From positions 62,001-126,000 of the forward strand of contig VGTI01000004.1 of the NCBI GenBank assembly GCA_016874735.1: a stretch of DNA of 64,000 nt. The letters run 5' to 3'. The DNA is from Deltaproteobacteria bacterium. GTDB lineage: Bacteria > Bdellovibrionota_B > Oligoflexia > Oligoflexales > CAIYRB01. The notes beneath the pieces are model-generated. The model ran no database searches. It saw only the letters and a list, made by a program, of their open reading frames with translations, and was not told the origin of the DNA. The translations under genes and the position numbers were made by a program. Shown here piece after piece: positions 16,586 through 26,221 of the stretch (position 1 is its first letter; the number at the start of each line of letters is the position of its first letter).

Positions 16586-19474
16586 ATGAGCTGCAGCGAT
16601 ACCGTAATTGATTCATCGATTGCATGCCCCACTCAAGGCATTTGGGGACGCCGCATTGTCACGGCTGCCCTTGTCGCCATGGCATTACTATCCAACTACT
16701 TCCACATTCCGATCTTGTTTGGTGTCGATTTTATCTTTGGGAGCGTGATATCCCTCGTCGCCGCTGCTTGGATGGGCTGGCGCAGTGCCTTGGTCGTTGC
16801 CATCGCAGGATCTCTGATCACCTGGAATCTTTGGCACCATCCGTATTACATTTTTCTAGCTTCGTGCGAGGCTATATTTGTCGCGGTGACGTTTCGTCGT
16901 TTTTGGGACAACGTTTTAGTTGCTTCAACTATTTTTTGGCTGATTCCAGGTGCTTTAATTTTTGCCATTTTCTACGGCGTGCTCTTGCAACTTCAGCCAT
17001 CCGCCATGCTCATGCTTTATCTCAAGCAAGTTATCAATGCCACATTTAATGCCCTTATCGCCAGCGGATTATTACTTGCCATCACTCTATTTAGACGGCC
17101 GAATACGCGCATTCCGCTACAGCAGGCTTGCTTTAATACATTAGTCGCTATTGTATTTGTCCCAGCTTTAGCGATTGTAGTAGCAATCAGCAATTCGAGG
17201 GTTCGTACTAGCCAGTCCAATCTGCTCGCCGCAACATCGAGTCAAGCCGAGAATATAGTTCATTTCCTTGAAATTTGGCGTAGCGAAAACCTCAATGTTG
17301 TAAACACACTCGCTAATGTTGCGACCCATCACAAATTAATGCCCTCAGGAACTCTGCAGCGCGAGCTCGGTATCATACATGACGCCAACCAGCGTTTTGC
17401 CGATATGTATATGGCAAATGCAGAAGCAACGACTATTGCCTTCGATCCCGCAACAGACTTTGATGGCAACTCCCTTATTGGCATCAATTTCGCGGACCGG
17501 GAGTATTTTCATGATGTGCGTCAAAACCTGGCTCCAGTTGTCTCCAATGTATTCACAGCACGTGGTGGTATCGACTTTCCAATAGTATGCTTCGTGATGC
17601 CGATTCTGACCAAAAATCACGTGGGAATCGATAAGTTTCGAGGTTATGTCCTGGCATCCGTCGACGCACGGCGGCTAAATCAAACTTTACGGACGATACT
17701 TGCAGATGATTCTTTCAAGTTCTCCGTCGTAGACCGGCAGGGACAAATCGTTACGTCCAGTGTTGATGGGATTGCATCACTGGATAAAGAGGCTGAGCAT
17801 TTTGGTCCTGGAATAGACTCAATATCACAAGACTCATACCGAAAGTCACCTAAGTCGGATCACCGTGCCGCATACGCTTTATGGCAGGCTACTATATTTG
17901 GCACCGTGCGGAACGTCCCGTCACTCGGATGGCGGGTTCGTGTAGAGGCACCACTCGGCAAGTTCATGACAGACGCTGAGTCTTTTTACATGGAGGGGTT
18001 TGCCCAGCTTCTCTCCCTCACACTTGCTGGCATGTGCCTCAGCTTTTTGGCAGTTGTTTGGGTAAGTAGTCCCATACAAACCCTTGCTAAATCGACACGA
18101 GACATTTCCCAACATCCCCTTTCGGCCCGCAACCTAAAATGGCCGCGGACGCCTTTTACCGAGATCTCGGAACTGGTAGATAATTTTCAGTCCATGGCCA
18201 ATAGTCTTCATCAAAGGTTCGTCGATTTAAATAAAGAGGTTGAGGAGCGCAAGGACGCCGAGCGCCGTCTACAAATTGCAATGGAACATGCCCAAGCTGC
18301 AAGTGTTGCCAAATCAGCGTTTTTAGCCAACATGAGCCACGAGATCAGAACTCCTCTTTCGGCAATTATTGGTTATTCGGAGCTACTTGCTCGGGAAAAG
18401 CCCGCCGAACCAGAATACCTAGGGTTCATCGATGCTTTGCTGCGCAACGGCAAACAGCTATCACAATTGGTAGATGACATCCTCGACTTGTCCAAAATCG
18501 AGGCAGGTCATCTCAAGCTTTTACCGGAGTGGATCGACATCAATGACATTATTGCAGGTGGCATTGATGTCCTAAGTCAAAGAGCTCTCAGCAAGTGTTT
18601 GGATTTCCGCGTCATAGGAGAGGGGAAATTTCCTAACCGCATATTTGTTGACCCAGTAAGAGTAAAGCAAGTTCTACTCAACGTTGTTGGTAACGCTATT
18701 AAGTTTACTGATCATGGCCATGTCGAAGTGAAGATCAAAATAACTCCAAGCGCTACAGACACCGCTGATTCATTACTGTCAGTTCTGATTTCTGATACTG
18801 GACCAGGCGTCGCTATCTCGGAAAACGGAGCTATTTTCGAACCATTCGTCCAAGCTGATTCATCATATTCTCGACGTCACGGCGGCACCGGACTGGGACT
18901 GACCCTGTCAAAGACTTTAACCAAGGCTCTAGGCGGGGACATCAATCTGGTGAAAAGTCGACTCGGTGTGGGAAGTGTCTTTGCTGTCACCTTTAAAATC
19001 AAAACTCCGCCTCAAAACGAGTGGCTAGGAAGTCTTACACTCGCCTGCAGCAGGGCCCCCCAGGTAAAACCAACAACAGAGCATGAAAAACCACTTATTA
19101 ATCTGGATATCTTACTTGTTGAAGACTCGACGGATAATCGCGCCCTCATAAGTCGGATGTTAGTCCGCTACGGTGCGCTGGTCGTTTGCGCCAGTGGTGG
19201 TGAAGATGGAGTTAGGTTGGCTCGGGAAAAACCGTGGGACATCATACTCATGGACATGCAAATGCCAGGCTTAGATGGATATCATGCAACAAAAATTCTT
19301 CGCGAAGGTTCCTACAAAGGACCCATTATTGCCTTAACAGCACATGCCCTAAACGAGGAACAAGAGTTTAGCTTACAGGCTGGCTGCGATGCCCACGTTA
19401 CAAAACCGATTAACTGGGAGTACTTAGTTGCAGTGGTTACGGGACTGGCACGAACTAATGGAAGGCGCGTTTGA
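16586..19474 (+). CDS. hybrid sensor histidine kinase (membrane sensor, HisKA, HATPase, receiver)
   Basis: Protein of 962 residues. The N-terminal 200 residues hold several membrane helices resembling a MASE1-type sensor, followed by an exported Cache-like region (about 220-460) and another helix near 470. The kinase core has phospho-acceptor H585 in FLANMSHEIRTPLSAI, N-box NVVGNAIKF, G1 ISDTGPGV and G2 GGTGLGLTLS. The C-terminal receiver domain carries the phospho-acceptor D890 in ILMDMQMPGLDGYHA, and the conserved Lys in VTKPI. No output domain or partner regulator is adjacent, so signalling must pass to a phosphotransfer protein or regulator elsewhere. Signal unknown. Confidence 0.93.
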   Translation: MSCSDTVIDSSIACPTQGIWGRRIVTAALVAMALLSNYFHIPILFGVDFIFGSVISLVAAAWMGWRSALVVAIAGSLITWNLWHHPYYIFLASCEAIFVAVTFRRFWDNVLVASTIFWLIPGALIFAIFYGVLLQLQPSAMLMLYLKQVINATFNALIASGLLLAITLFRRPNTRIPLQQACFNTLVAIVFVPALAIVVAISNSRVRTSQSNLLAATSSQAENIVHFLEIWRSENLNVVNTLANVATHHKLMPSGTLQRELGIIHDANQRFADMYMANAEATTIAFDPATDFDGNSLIGINFADREYFHDVRQNLAPVVSNVFTARGGIDFPIVCFVMPILTKNHVGIDKFRGYVLASVDARRLNQTLRTILADDSFKFSVVDRQGQIVTSSVDGIASLDKEAEHFGPGIDSISQDSYRKSPKSDHRAAYALWQATIFGTVRNVPSLGWRVRVEAPLGKFMTDAESFYMEGFAQLLSLTLAGMCLSFLAVVWVSSPIQTLAKSTRDISQHPLSARNLKWPRTPFTEISELVDNFQSMANSLHQRFVDLNKEVEERKDAERRLQIAMEHAQAASVAKSAFLANMSHEIRTPLSAIIGYSELLAREKPAEPEYLGFIDALLRNGKQLSQLVDDILDLSKIEAGHLKLLPEWIDINDIIAGGIDVLSQRALSKCLDFRVIGEGKFPNRIFVDPVRVKQVLLNVVGNAIKFTDHGHVEVKIKITPSATDTADSLLSVLISDTGPGVAISENGAIFEPFVQADSSYSRRHGGTGLGLTLSKTLTKALGGDINLVKSRLGVGSVFAVTFKIKTPPQNEWLGSLTLACSRAPQVKPTTEHEKPLINLDILLVEDSTDNRALISRMLVRYGALVVCASGGEDGVRLAREKPWDIILMDMQMPGLDGYHATKILREGSYKGPIIALTAHALNEEQEFSLQAGCDAHVTKPINWEYLVAVVTGLARTNGRRV

Positions 19475-19490
19475 AGTCGTACTAGAACGA

Positions 19491-19567
19491 TGGGGTGGGT
19501 GATGGGAATTGAACCCACGAATGTCGGAATCACAATCCGATGCGTTAACCACTTCGCCACACCCACC
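19491..19567 (-). tRNA. tRNA-His (anticodon GTG)
   Basis: Minus-strand cloverleaf: acceptor GTGGGTG pairs with CACCCAC, the anticodon loop is TTGTGAT between CGGA and TCCG, and the T arm contains GGTTCAATTCC. The 3' CCA is encoded (19491-19493). The extra 5' G (-1) opposite discriminator C73, the identity element for HisRS, is present at 19567. Its 3' end lies only 16 bases from the stop of the convergent kinase gene. Confidence 0.97.
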
Positions 19568-19683
19568 ATCGTGACTGCGAGAGCGCAGTTTGCTCTAAAT
19601 ACCCACCACCTGTCAACCAAAGGTTTAATCATTAATTTCATATGGTTGCTGGGGCAATGTCTTTACGGCTAGGGCTATAGCGC

Positions 19684-22437
19684 TTATTCCACAGGCAAAA
19701 GCTTGCCATTCTTCAATATAAAATTAAAGTGCCGCTCGTCACTCCAAACCAAGCCATCCTTTGAGACCGCAATTGTGACGGCAAATTCATCGCCATCGCT
19801 AACAGACTCATTTAGACGATCGTCCGCAACAGGACTAAGTGGTCCAGTCAGATAAAATTCAAAGTTTTTTTCACGGCTATCGAATGAGTAACCCTCGACT
19901 GGAGGTAAATCGATTACCTTTTCCACCAAAGTTAATTTTCCTAACTGGAGTTTCCCCCCCTCATCTACTCTGACAAAGACTTTAAGCGGACCATCTAAAA
20001 TTAACTTTTTCACGCGCAAACTCACCATCACGTGTTTGTTCCGCTTTTCTAGACTTCGCGTTTTGTTGGGAGACTCGCCAGGTTCGGCAAGGCTTCTCAC
20101 TGATGCTGGCAATTGATGCATCGCCACTTGTATTCTCTGGATATGAGGTCTATCAGTGGCCTCTCTTGGCTGGTTTAAATAGAATTTCGCTAATGCGGCT
20201 CGCGCCGTGGCGTAACGGTCGCCTGAAGGAAAAGGAGGGCCGGCCCGGTACACTTTGCCATTTAATAATCCATAATTTGCCTTAATACCGCCGGTGGCAC
20301 CACCCTGGGGCTGAGCCGAGATAGTAACCTTGCGTGGAACCTTTGCTAATTCGGTCAAGTTCATTAGTCCACGGCCTAGCTGAACCGGATAATCAGTGTC
20401 AAAAAGGGCGCGGAATCCTGCCAATTTTTCCATCGGTGTGCTTAGGTTCCGTAGCGCCTGAAGCCGGCTGACGGCCGCAGAAATTTCCCCAATTGCGTCG
20501 AAGTCACTCCAACGCCAATTAAATAATTTGAGTGGATAGGCTGCTACGGCTCTCAACCAACGGGTGCGAAATAGCAAGGACTCGCGGACCGAGGGGTTGC
20601 TCCACTCGTCCGGATTTAAGTCAAATGCCGATGCCAGTGCTCGCCACATGCTGTTTTCATCGGCCTTGACGATGTGGTCAATCTGACTTGTTTGAATACT
20701 AACTGCGATCTCTGCGCCGAATCGACCGAGAAAGGTCGGAGGCACATGTGCATATGAGGCCTGATCCAAAGGAGCCATCAAATATCCGTTGCGCCGCCAT
20801 TCTGCTTCTCTACCACTATCATGGCGCGGAAATTTAGGCAGATCCGCCATCGGCATGGCCGTCGCATACCTAAGTAAATCAACATATTCGAAGAAATTGT
20901 CGGTATCTACGTACTTATCTTGAATACTTAGAGTCATCGTTATGCGATATGGACTGTGACCAGGATCAAAAACATAAGAGATCTTTTCGGTGTCATCAGA
21001 TGGATTTTTTTCAATGACTCGCTTTACTTTCATTTCAAGGATCTGCTGGGAGCGGATTTCATCATCGCCCACTAAAATATTCCATTTTCTATCGTTCACA
21101 TTGAGGAATGCCTCAAGAATGTGAAACTTCCCTTCCGTGTCTGTGATCTCTACCTCTCCACTATTCAGAACCCTTTCCCGCTCTGTTTTAAATACCGCCA
21201 TGTTAGGACCATTTGTACCCAAGGTTTCGTACCGATCTTGAGTTCTAGAGAAGTGAAACAAGACTCCGGTTTCTAACTTCTTTTCCTTTGCATCAAGAAA
21301 TCTTTGCCAAGATGGCAAGAAGTCACCAAGCACCGCAGCTTCATAGGCAGCCTGAGCAGCGGGGTTACGCAGGTCATATTGATAAACCTGGTCAAAAGTT
21401 TTCACCAAGCTCTGCTCAAAATCGACATTAAGTGGCAGGACATTGACTGGAACCCCCATCCACATCCACAAATGATTCCAGGCTTCTGCCGCAAAAAGGC
21501 CTCGCAACATGAAATATCGCTGTCCGACAAAAGGCTGGATGGCCTGACCCATCTTTGACAAGTCGCTCACGCCGACCCACGCCACGTGATCACTATGTCT
21601 GAGCACATTAATCCGATGCTCCCCGCGCTTAAAAAGCGCATAAGGAATGCGCTCCACGAATCCGCCCATCCGAGCAAGGGCGTCGAGGGTTGGTTTGTCC
21701 ACTAGACCGCCAAAATTAGGCGACAGTCTAATGCCACCGGTTAACGCGTAACTTCTTATAGATCCCACTGGCATGGTATAGAATTTGTCCACACTTGTGG
21801 GTAAAACAAACGGCGTTTCAACCTCTGTCAGTGGATCGTATAGTTGATTCTGATTGAAGGAGGGAGGGAGAATAGTCGCTAGAATCGGCACAAGTCCAAG
21901 CCAATTATTGATGAGACGCCGTGTAAAGCCCATATCTTGCTCTTTGGCAATTCTCATACCATCCGTTCGAATGTAAATCTGCATTGCCTCGGTAGCTGGA
22001 TTAATACCTAAGCTCACCGGTACATCGTGGTAGTTCCACAAGACTCGATTGTAAACGGGACCAGTCTGAAATCGGTCTACGACAACAAAATAGCCCGCAG
22101 GCGCGGTAAATAGGCGCCGCCGATAGTTGAAATTATACCAAATAAAATCATTATAATTTAAATTAGTGTCGTTGTTCATTATGCTATAGAACAACGAGTC
22201 CATTAAAGTGTCGACAGAGTTATTGATTGCGTCAACACCAGCATTTAAATTGGCCTGTAGCGCTGGATTACGAAAAAGGAACTCGATGGGTGGCGCAAAA
22301 AAACCCTCCGCTTCAGCACCATCTGTTTTTTGTAGTGACTCGTTGGGATCAGAGTATTCAATTTTGACCTCATCATCCTCTGACGCTATGGCAACTTGAT
22401 GCCAGCAAAAAAGAATTGTTATGCAAAGCCACCTCAT
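19684..22437 (-). CDS. large exported protein of unknown function
   Basis: Protein of 917 residues. The start is set at ATG 22437 because it forms an ATGA overlap with the upstream gene's stop and opens directly into a signal peptide (MRWLCITILFCWHQVAIAS). The mature part has no transmembrane helix pattern. It contains aromatic-rich stretches (YNDFIWYNFNYRRRLF) and a C-terminal portion that looks like beta-sandwich repeats (HVMVSLRVKKLILDG onward). I do not recognise any catalytic motif or known family. Coupling to a probable outer-membrane protein suggests a periplasmic or surface role, perhaps as one assembly. Confidence 0.8.
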   Translation of the reverse strand: MRWLCITILFCWHQVAIASEDDEVKIEYSDPNESLQKTDGAEAEGFFAPPIEFLFRNPALQANLNAGVDAINNSVDTLMDSLFYSIMNNDTNLNYNDFIWYNFNYRRRLFTAPAGYFVVVDRFQTGPVYNRVLWNYHDVPVSLGINPATEAMQIYIRTDGMRIAKEQDMGFTRRLINNWLGLVPILATILPPSFNQNQLYDPLTEVETPFVLPTSVDKFYTMPVGSIRSYALTGGIRLSPNFGGLVDKPTLDALARMGGFVERIPYALFKRGEHRINVLRHSDHVAWVGVSDLSKMGQAIQPFVGQRYFMLRGLFAAEAWNHLWMWMGVPVNVLPLNVDFEQSLVKTFDQVYQYDLRNPAAQAAYEAAVLGDFLPSWQRFLDAKEKKLETGVLFHFSRTQDRYETLGTNGPNMAVFKTERERVLNSGEVEITDTEGKFHILEAFLNVNDRKWNILVGDDEIRSQQILEMKVKRVIEKNPSDDTEKISYVFDPGHSPYRITMTLSIQDKYVDTDNFFEYVDLLRYATAMPMADLPKFPRHDSGREAEWRRNGYLMAPLDQASYAHVPPTFLGRFGAEIAVSIQTSQIDHIVKADENSMWRALASAFDLNPDEWSNPSVRESLLFRTRWLRAVAAYPLKLFNWRWSDFDAIGEISAAVSRLQALRNLSTPMEKLAGFRALFDTDYPVQLGRGLMNLTELAKVPRKVTISAQPQGGATGGIKANYGLLNGKVYRAGPPFPSGDRYATARAALAKFYLNQPREATDRPHIQRIQVAMHQLPASVRSLAEPGESPNKTRSLEKRNKHVMVSLRVKKLILDGPLKVFVRVDEGGKLQLGKLTLVEKVIDLPPVEGYSFDSREKNFEFYLTGPLSPVADDRLNESVSDGDEFAVTIAVSKDGLVWSDERHFNFILKNGKLLPVE

Positions 22438-23483
22438 AGAGCTGTCTCCATGGCAATGCTGAATGACCATAAGGACTGCTTGGTTTCATCGATTTTTCTC
22501 GTAAATCCGACGGCAAATTTGGCTAGTAGATGAGGGAAAAGAATAGGCCTATTTAAACTGAAGACTATGCGCCGAAAGCGTAGACGCTCGTCATCAAATT
22601 GGATAATCCAAGGCCCGGGTTTCTGCCATACACCCGTATAGGATACGCGAAGTAGCTGCTCAAATGGTGCAAGTTGTCCACTGGCAAACACCTGCCGCCT
22701 TACAAATTCAAAATTAGTTTGATCACCCTTACGATTTGTATTGCTCAGGGCCAATCCATAGCGTCGCTCGCCTGTATTTGCTGAATATAATGAAGCTATG
22801 ATCCGTGTACCTTCCAATGCCGATACATCGAGAATCCCTCGTAAGCTCATAGCTATATCATCTCGCTTTTGGCTCAATCTTTCGGCTCTCAACTGTGAAA
22901 GATCATTGCTTGCAATGCCTACATCAAATCGAGAGCGACGCATATCGTCGAACGTGAGATACCCACCTAACAAAGGGGATCGCCAAAACAGGCGATTCTC
23001 AAGGTCCTGGTAGTACTGCGGAGCTTGAGATAGATCTAAACCAAACGGAATCCGCATGCGACCGAATGTCGCTCGAAAACGATTTAGTACGGGATTGCCA
23101 ATTTGTATGACCGCGTAATCAACAAATCTCGCCTTTGAGCGAGTCTCGCCGTAGTTGAGTGCATAAACATCCCGCCACCGCCAAAGGCCATGGGCAGACA
23201 CATAGGGTCCGGTAAAAACGCTCGCCGCAAAGCCTCCGTAGGGTATCCAATTACCAAGGCGGCGCGTTTCGGCATAGGTAGTCGCCTCAATACCTACGCC
23301 TCCCCTTAGGCAGCTCTGAAGTCCCAAACTAGAGGGACCAGGTGATGCTAGCGGATCGCGTCCAAGATCGCATTGCCTGATCAGCCATGGGTTAGCGTAC
23401 ACAAACTCGCAGGGAGTAGTTAGCCAGAGGGCAACACCGAGAATGATAGTGCCGATAAGACTTACCGTAGGAGGCATAACCAA
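22434..23483 (-). CDS. probable outer-membrane protein of unknown family
   Basis: Protein of 349 residues with a signal peptide (VSLIGTIILGVALWL onward, cleavage near YANP). The rest is rich in alternating polar/hydrophobic strands with aromatic residues, for example RFRATFGRMRIPFGLD and LWSFSIAMETAL, typical of barrels, though the last residue is not aromatic. TTG 23483 has AAGGA 5 nt upstream; ATG 23477 is the alternative start. The stop overlaps the start of the 917-residue protein gene (ATGA), so the pair is translated in a coupled way. Function unknown. Confidence 0.65.
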   Translation of the reverse strand: MVMPPTVSLIGTIILGVALWLTTPCEFVYANPWLIRQCDLGRDPLASPGPSSLGLQSCLRGGVGIEATTYAETRRLGNWIPYGGFAASVFTGPYVSAHGLWRWRDVYALNYGETRSKARFVDYAVIQIGNPVLNRFRATFGRMRIPFGLDLSQAPQYYQDLENRLFWRSPLLGGYLTFDDMRRSRFDVGIASNDLSQLRAERLSQKRDDIAMSLRGILDVSALEGTRIIASLYSANTGERRYGLALSNTNRKGDQTNFEFVRRQVFASGQLAPFEQLLRVSYTGVWQKPGPWIIQFDDERLRFRRIVFSLNRPILFPHLLAKFAVGFTRKIDETKQSLWSFSIAMETAL

Positions 23484-23573
23484 TGCAGTCCTTGATCGCT
23501 AACGCACCCATTATAAGACAATTTTATAGGTCGTTAACTATCATCCCCAACCATGGACCGCTATGCAATGAAC

Positions 23574-24536
23574 TTATGATGACAGGCAGCCAACCAGAGC
23601 CTTAAAAGCATCGCCCCAAATGTCCGTCGCTAACAATTTACTTTTGATAAAATCGAGAGCTTCAAATCGACTTCGACGACTCTGGTAAGACCTGGCGGAG
23701 GTTAAAGCGTCAAATATGTCGGCTAGGGTCGCTATCTGCACCTCGGGTAACAGTTGATTTTTATCCAAGCCGTGTGGGTAACCTTGCCCACTGCGCTTTT
23801 CATGGTGGTGTAGGATGATCTCTTTTGCACTGATCGCAAGATTGCTTTGCTTCAAATCATCATACCCAGCTTGAGGGTGTGACCTAAGTATTGCCCACTC
23901 CGACTCAGTTAGAGCTCCGCCCTTATTAAGCAAGGTCGGAGGAACCTGTTTTTTACCAATATCATGAAAAATGCCTCCCAAAGCTAAGTCACGAAGGACC
24001 ACAGGGTCACTCACCCCCATGGTGACAGCAATCGCTACTGTGTAGGCAGACACCCGAACACTGTGGTGATAGGTGTACAGATCGTGGTGGATGAGGTCAC
24101 TCAACCCAAGCACTGATTGCGGATCCTCGAGCACACATTCGGTAAGGTCGCCTGCGATCTGATTGGCCTTGGCAACACAGGAGTCCGTCAGCTCCCCCTC
24201 GAATAAATACTGAGAGAACTTAGCTCCAACTTCCTCAATTGCTTTCATCCGCTCAACTGGAGCCAGTTCCCGACATAGCGCCGGCAACTTGCTACAAGCT
24301 TGGTACATCTTTGCCTTGCCGAGATCACTTTTACGGATGCGAAGGTGCTCGTGCCCACCATGCAGCAAACCGGTGAGTTCGTCACGTGACCAACGGTATC
24401 CCGGCCCACTGTAAAGCACGCTGTGATCGGCAACCTGAACGAAAAGATCAAAATCCGTGACTGAATTATCGATCAGGCTATCAACTGGATAAAGTTCAAA
24501 TGACACGCACTTGTCTGAAGAAGCTGGGTGGTTCAT
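23574..24536 (-). CDS. HD-GYP domain protein (putative cyclic-di-GMP phosphodiesterase)
   Basis: Protein of 320 residues. The C-terminal half is an HD-GYP domain: HHDLYTYHHSVRVS, the metal-binding FHDIGK (H191, D192), LRSHPQAG, and the signature HHHEKRSGQGYP (residues 243-254), followed by LADIFDALTSARSY. All expected catalytic positions are present, so it probably hydrolyses cyclic-di-GMP. The N-terminal 140 residues have no receiver or membrane segment and are unassigned; they match the layout of a DUF3391-type partner only loosely. ATG 24536 is chosen over 24557 because GGAGG lies 6 nt upstream of it. Confidence 0.9.
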   Translation of the reverse strand: MNHPASSDKCVSFELYPVDSLIDNSVTDFDLFVQVADHSVLYSGPGYRWSRDELTGLLHGGHEHLRIRKSDLGKAKMYQACSKLPALCRELAPVERMKAIEEVGAKFSQYLFEGELTDSCVAKANQIAGDLTECVLEDPQSVLGLSDLIHHDLYTYHHSVRVSAYTVAIAVTMGVSDPVVLRDLALGGIFHDIGKKQVPPTLLNKGGALTESEWAILRSHPQAGYDDLKQSNLAISAKEIILHHHEKRSGQGYPHGLDKNQLLPEVQIATLADIFDALTSARSYQSRRSRFEALDFIKSKLLATDIWGDAFKALVGCLSS

Positions 24537-24630
24537 GCGATTCCTCCACATTCCCAACCCAGCTTCGGTCGCAAATTAATAAACTTTACAGCTAAGGATC
24601 AAAACCCTTTCATATCAGTGACTTACAATG

Positions 24631-25050
24631 TCACTTTGCCTTCTTCAGGAATCGCTCCGAAACAAACTCACTCTCGGCGATCTTGCACCAACTCTTCTCA
24701 CAACTAAGCGCCTCGACTTTATCGCCCTGGTTCAATTTGCGGACTACCGGATCGTCAGTGCTCGGACCCTTCCTGACATTTAACTGCTTTGGCTTCACTA
24801 TGAAGGCAGCTACAGGACTCGGAACGGCATCTTTAGCAACATCAGTCGCAGGTTCGCTCTTCTCCGCACTGGCGGCAACTGCCTCAACAGTACCCACACC
24901 TGCTGGCTTTGCAACGCCTTCCCCCGAATCAGCTCCCGGCGCATCGGGGGCTTTGGCCTCAGTGGACACTGGTTCCTTTGCCGCTTGGTCATCATTTGAG
25001 CAAGACCAGGGCAGAATCAACGACATTAACAGTCCTAGCTTGATAAACAT
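24631..25050 (-). CDS. small lipoprotein-like SH3-domain protein
   Basis: Protein of 139 residues: signal peptide with a possible lipidation Cys (LMSLILPWSC, imperfect lipobox), an Ala/Pro/Glu-rich linker of about 60 residues, and a C-terminal bacterial SH3 domain (LNVRKGPSTDDPVVRKLNQG, then WCKIAESEFVSERFLK). SH3b domains commonly bind cell-wall peptides. AGGAG 7 nt before ATG 25050 supports the start. The two Cys in ALSCEKSWC could form a disulfide. Confidence 0.8.
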   Translation of the reverse strand: MFIKLGLLMSLILPWSCSNDDQAAKEPVSTEAKAPDAPGADSGEGVAKPAGVGTVEAVAASAEKSEPATDVAKDAVPSPVAAFIVKPKQLNVRKGPSTDDPVVRKLNQGDKVEALSCEKSWCKIAESEFVSERFLKKAK

Positions 25051-25132
25051 AGCGCGACTCCTAAATACAGCTGTGGGTTGGATTTTACGTTTCTAATTCA
25101 CAAGCTTATTGCCACTAGATGCTGCGGTCAAC

Positions 25133-26221
25133 TCACTGCTTGCGACTAATCCAAGCGTCTAGGGCAATGATACTCAGGATCACCAAGTTGGGTGTCCAAG
25201 CTGCAATGATTGGGCTCAGCGCACCTTGCAGTCCTAAAGCTCTAGCCGCACTCATCACAAACCAGTAGCTAATACCTACAAAGAACGCCATCAGCACCCC
25301 TCTGGCGGTCTCAGTGCTACGCTCGGAGCGATAACCAAACTTAAGTCCGATAAGGCTCACAACAAATGCTGCAAACGGATATGCCACTTTACCCTGTAAC
25401 TCGACCCGAAAAGGGACTGTATCAACACCGGACTTATCCCCGCGATCCACCAATTCTCGAAGTTCAACAAAACTCATCTCGTTCGGTTTACGTCGATCTT
25501 TTTTCAACTTACTGGGATCTATGGGTAGTGCCATCACCGCAGCCCCATCGAAATGTACTCGGTCGACCTCTCCATTGCGACGGAAGTCGATACTTTTGAT
25601 ACCCTCGATAACCCAGGAGTTTGACACCGTTTGATATTCAGCCACGTCAGCGTGAATGGAGCTTTCAGGTCGAAAGTTTTTCTGTAACTGAACCACCTGA
25701 ATCCGATTTAAGGTCTGCCGAATAGGATCGTATTCCTGAAAATTAAAAAGTCGGTTACCGCTACGCACCCACTTAACTGCCGAGGAGATTTGGTCATCTC
25801 TCCGACCTTGGATCTCCACTTCCTGGATATGATGAACCAAACGCGCCAAGCGAGGTGCCCATAACTCGCCAACTAAAATTGATAACAAACTTAGGCCCAA
25901 CCCACCGAAAACTAGTGGTCTTCCTATCTGCCATGCTCCCATTCCAGCAGCACGCATGGCTGTGACTTCGTTGGTGCGACTCATCAGTATCATCGTGATG
26001 ACCGACGCCAAAAGTGCGGCGATCGGCAGAGCTTGCACTATCTGTGATGGTATCTGATAAAGATAAAAACGAAAAATCAGTATTGCCGAAGGGTTATATT
26101 CAGCGAAATCCTTGGATGACTTATGAATGGCATCGAATAGTACAAACAGAAACACTGTCAGGATGACGGTTCCAATCACGAACTTCAAATAGTCGCGCAA
26201 TATATAGAAAAATAAAGTCAT
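25133..26221 (-). CDS. LptF/LptG-family permease (YjgP/YjgQ)
   Basis: Protein of 362 residues with the family layout: two N-terminal helices, a third and fourth near 85-125, a periplasmic beta-jellyroll-like domain and two C-terminal helices. The typical start MTLFFYILRDYLKF and the segment RTNEVTAMRAAGMGAWQI (coupling helix) are clear. LptF and LptG form the inner-membrane channel of the LPS exporter with LptB. Start ATG 26221 makes an ATGA overlap with the upstream lipoprotein gene, so the longer reading to 26263 is rejected. Only one LptF/G member is present here; the partner must be elsewhere, and F versus G cannot be told by eye. Confidence 0.88.
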   Translation of the reverse strand: MTLFFYILRDYLKFVIGTVILTVFLFVLFDAIHKSSKDFAEYNPSAILIFRFYLYQIPSQIVQALPIAALLASVITMILMSRTNEVTAMRAAGMGAWQIGRPLVFGGLGLSLLSILVGELWAPRLARLVHHIQEVEIQGRRDDQISSAVKWVRSGNRLFNFQEYDPIRQTLNRIQVVQLQKNFRPESSIHADVAEYQTVSNSWVIEGIKSIDFRRNGEVDRVHFDGAAVMALPIDPSKLKKDRRKPNEMSFVELRELVDRGDKSGVDTVPFRVELQGKVAYPFAAFVVSLIGLKFGYRSERSTETARGVLMAFFVGISYWFVMSAARALGLQGALSPIIAAWTPNLVILSIIALDAWISRKQ

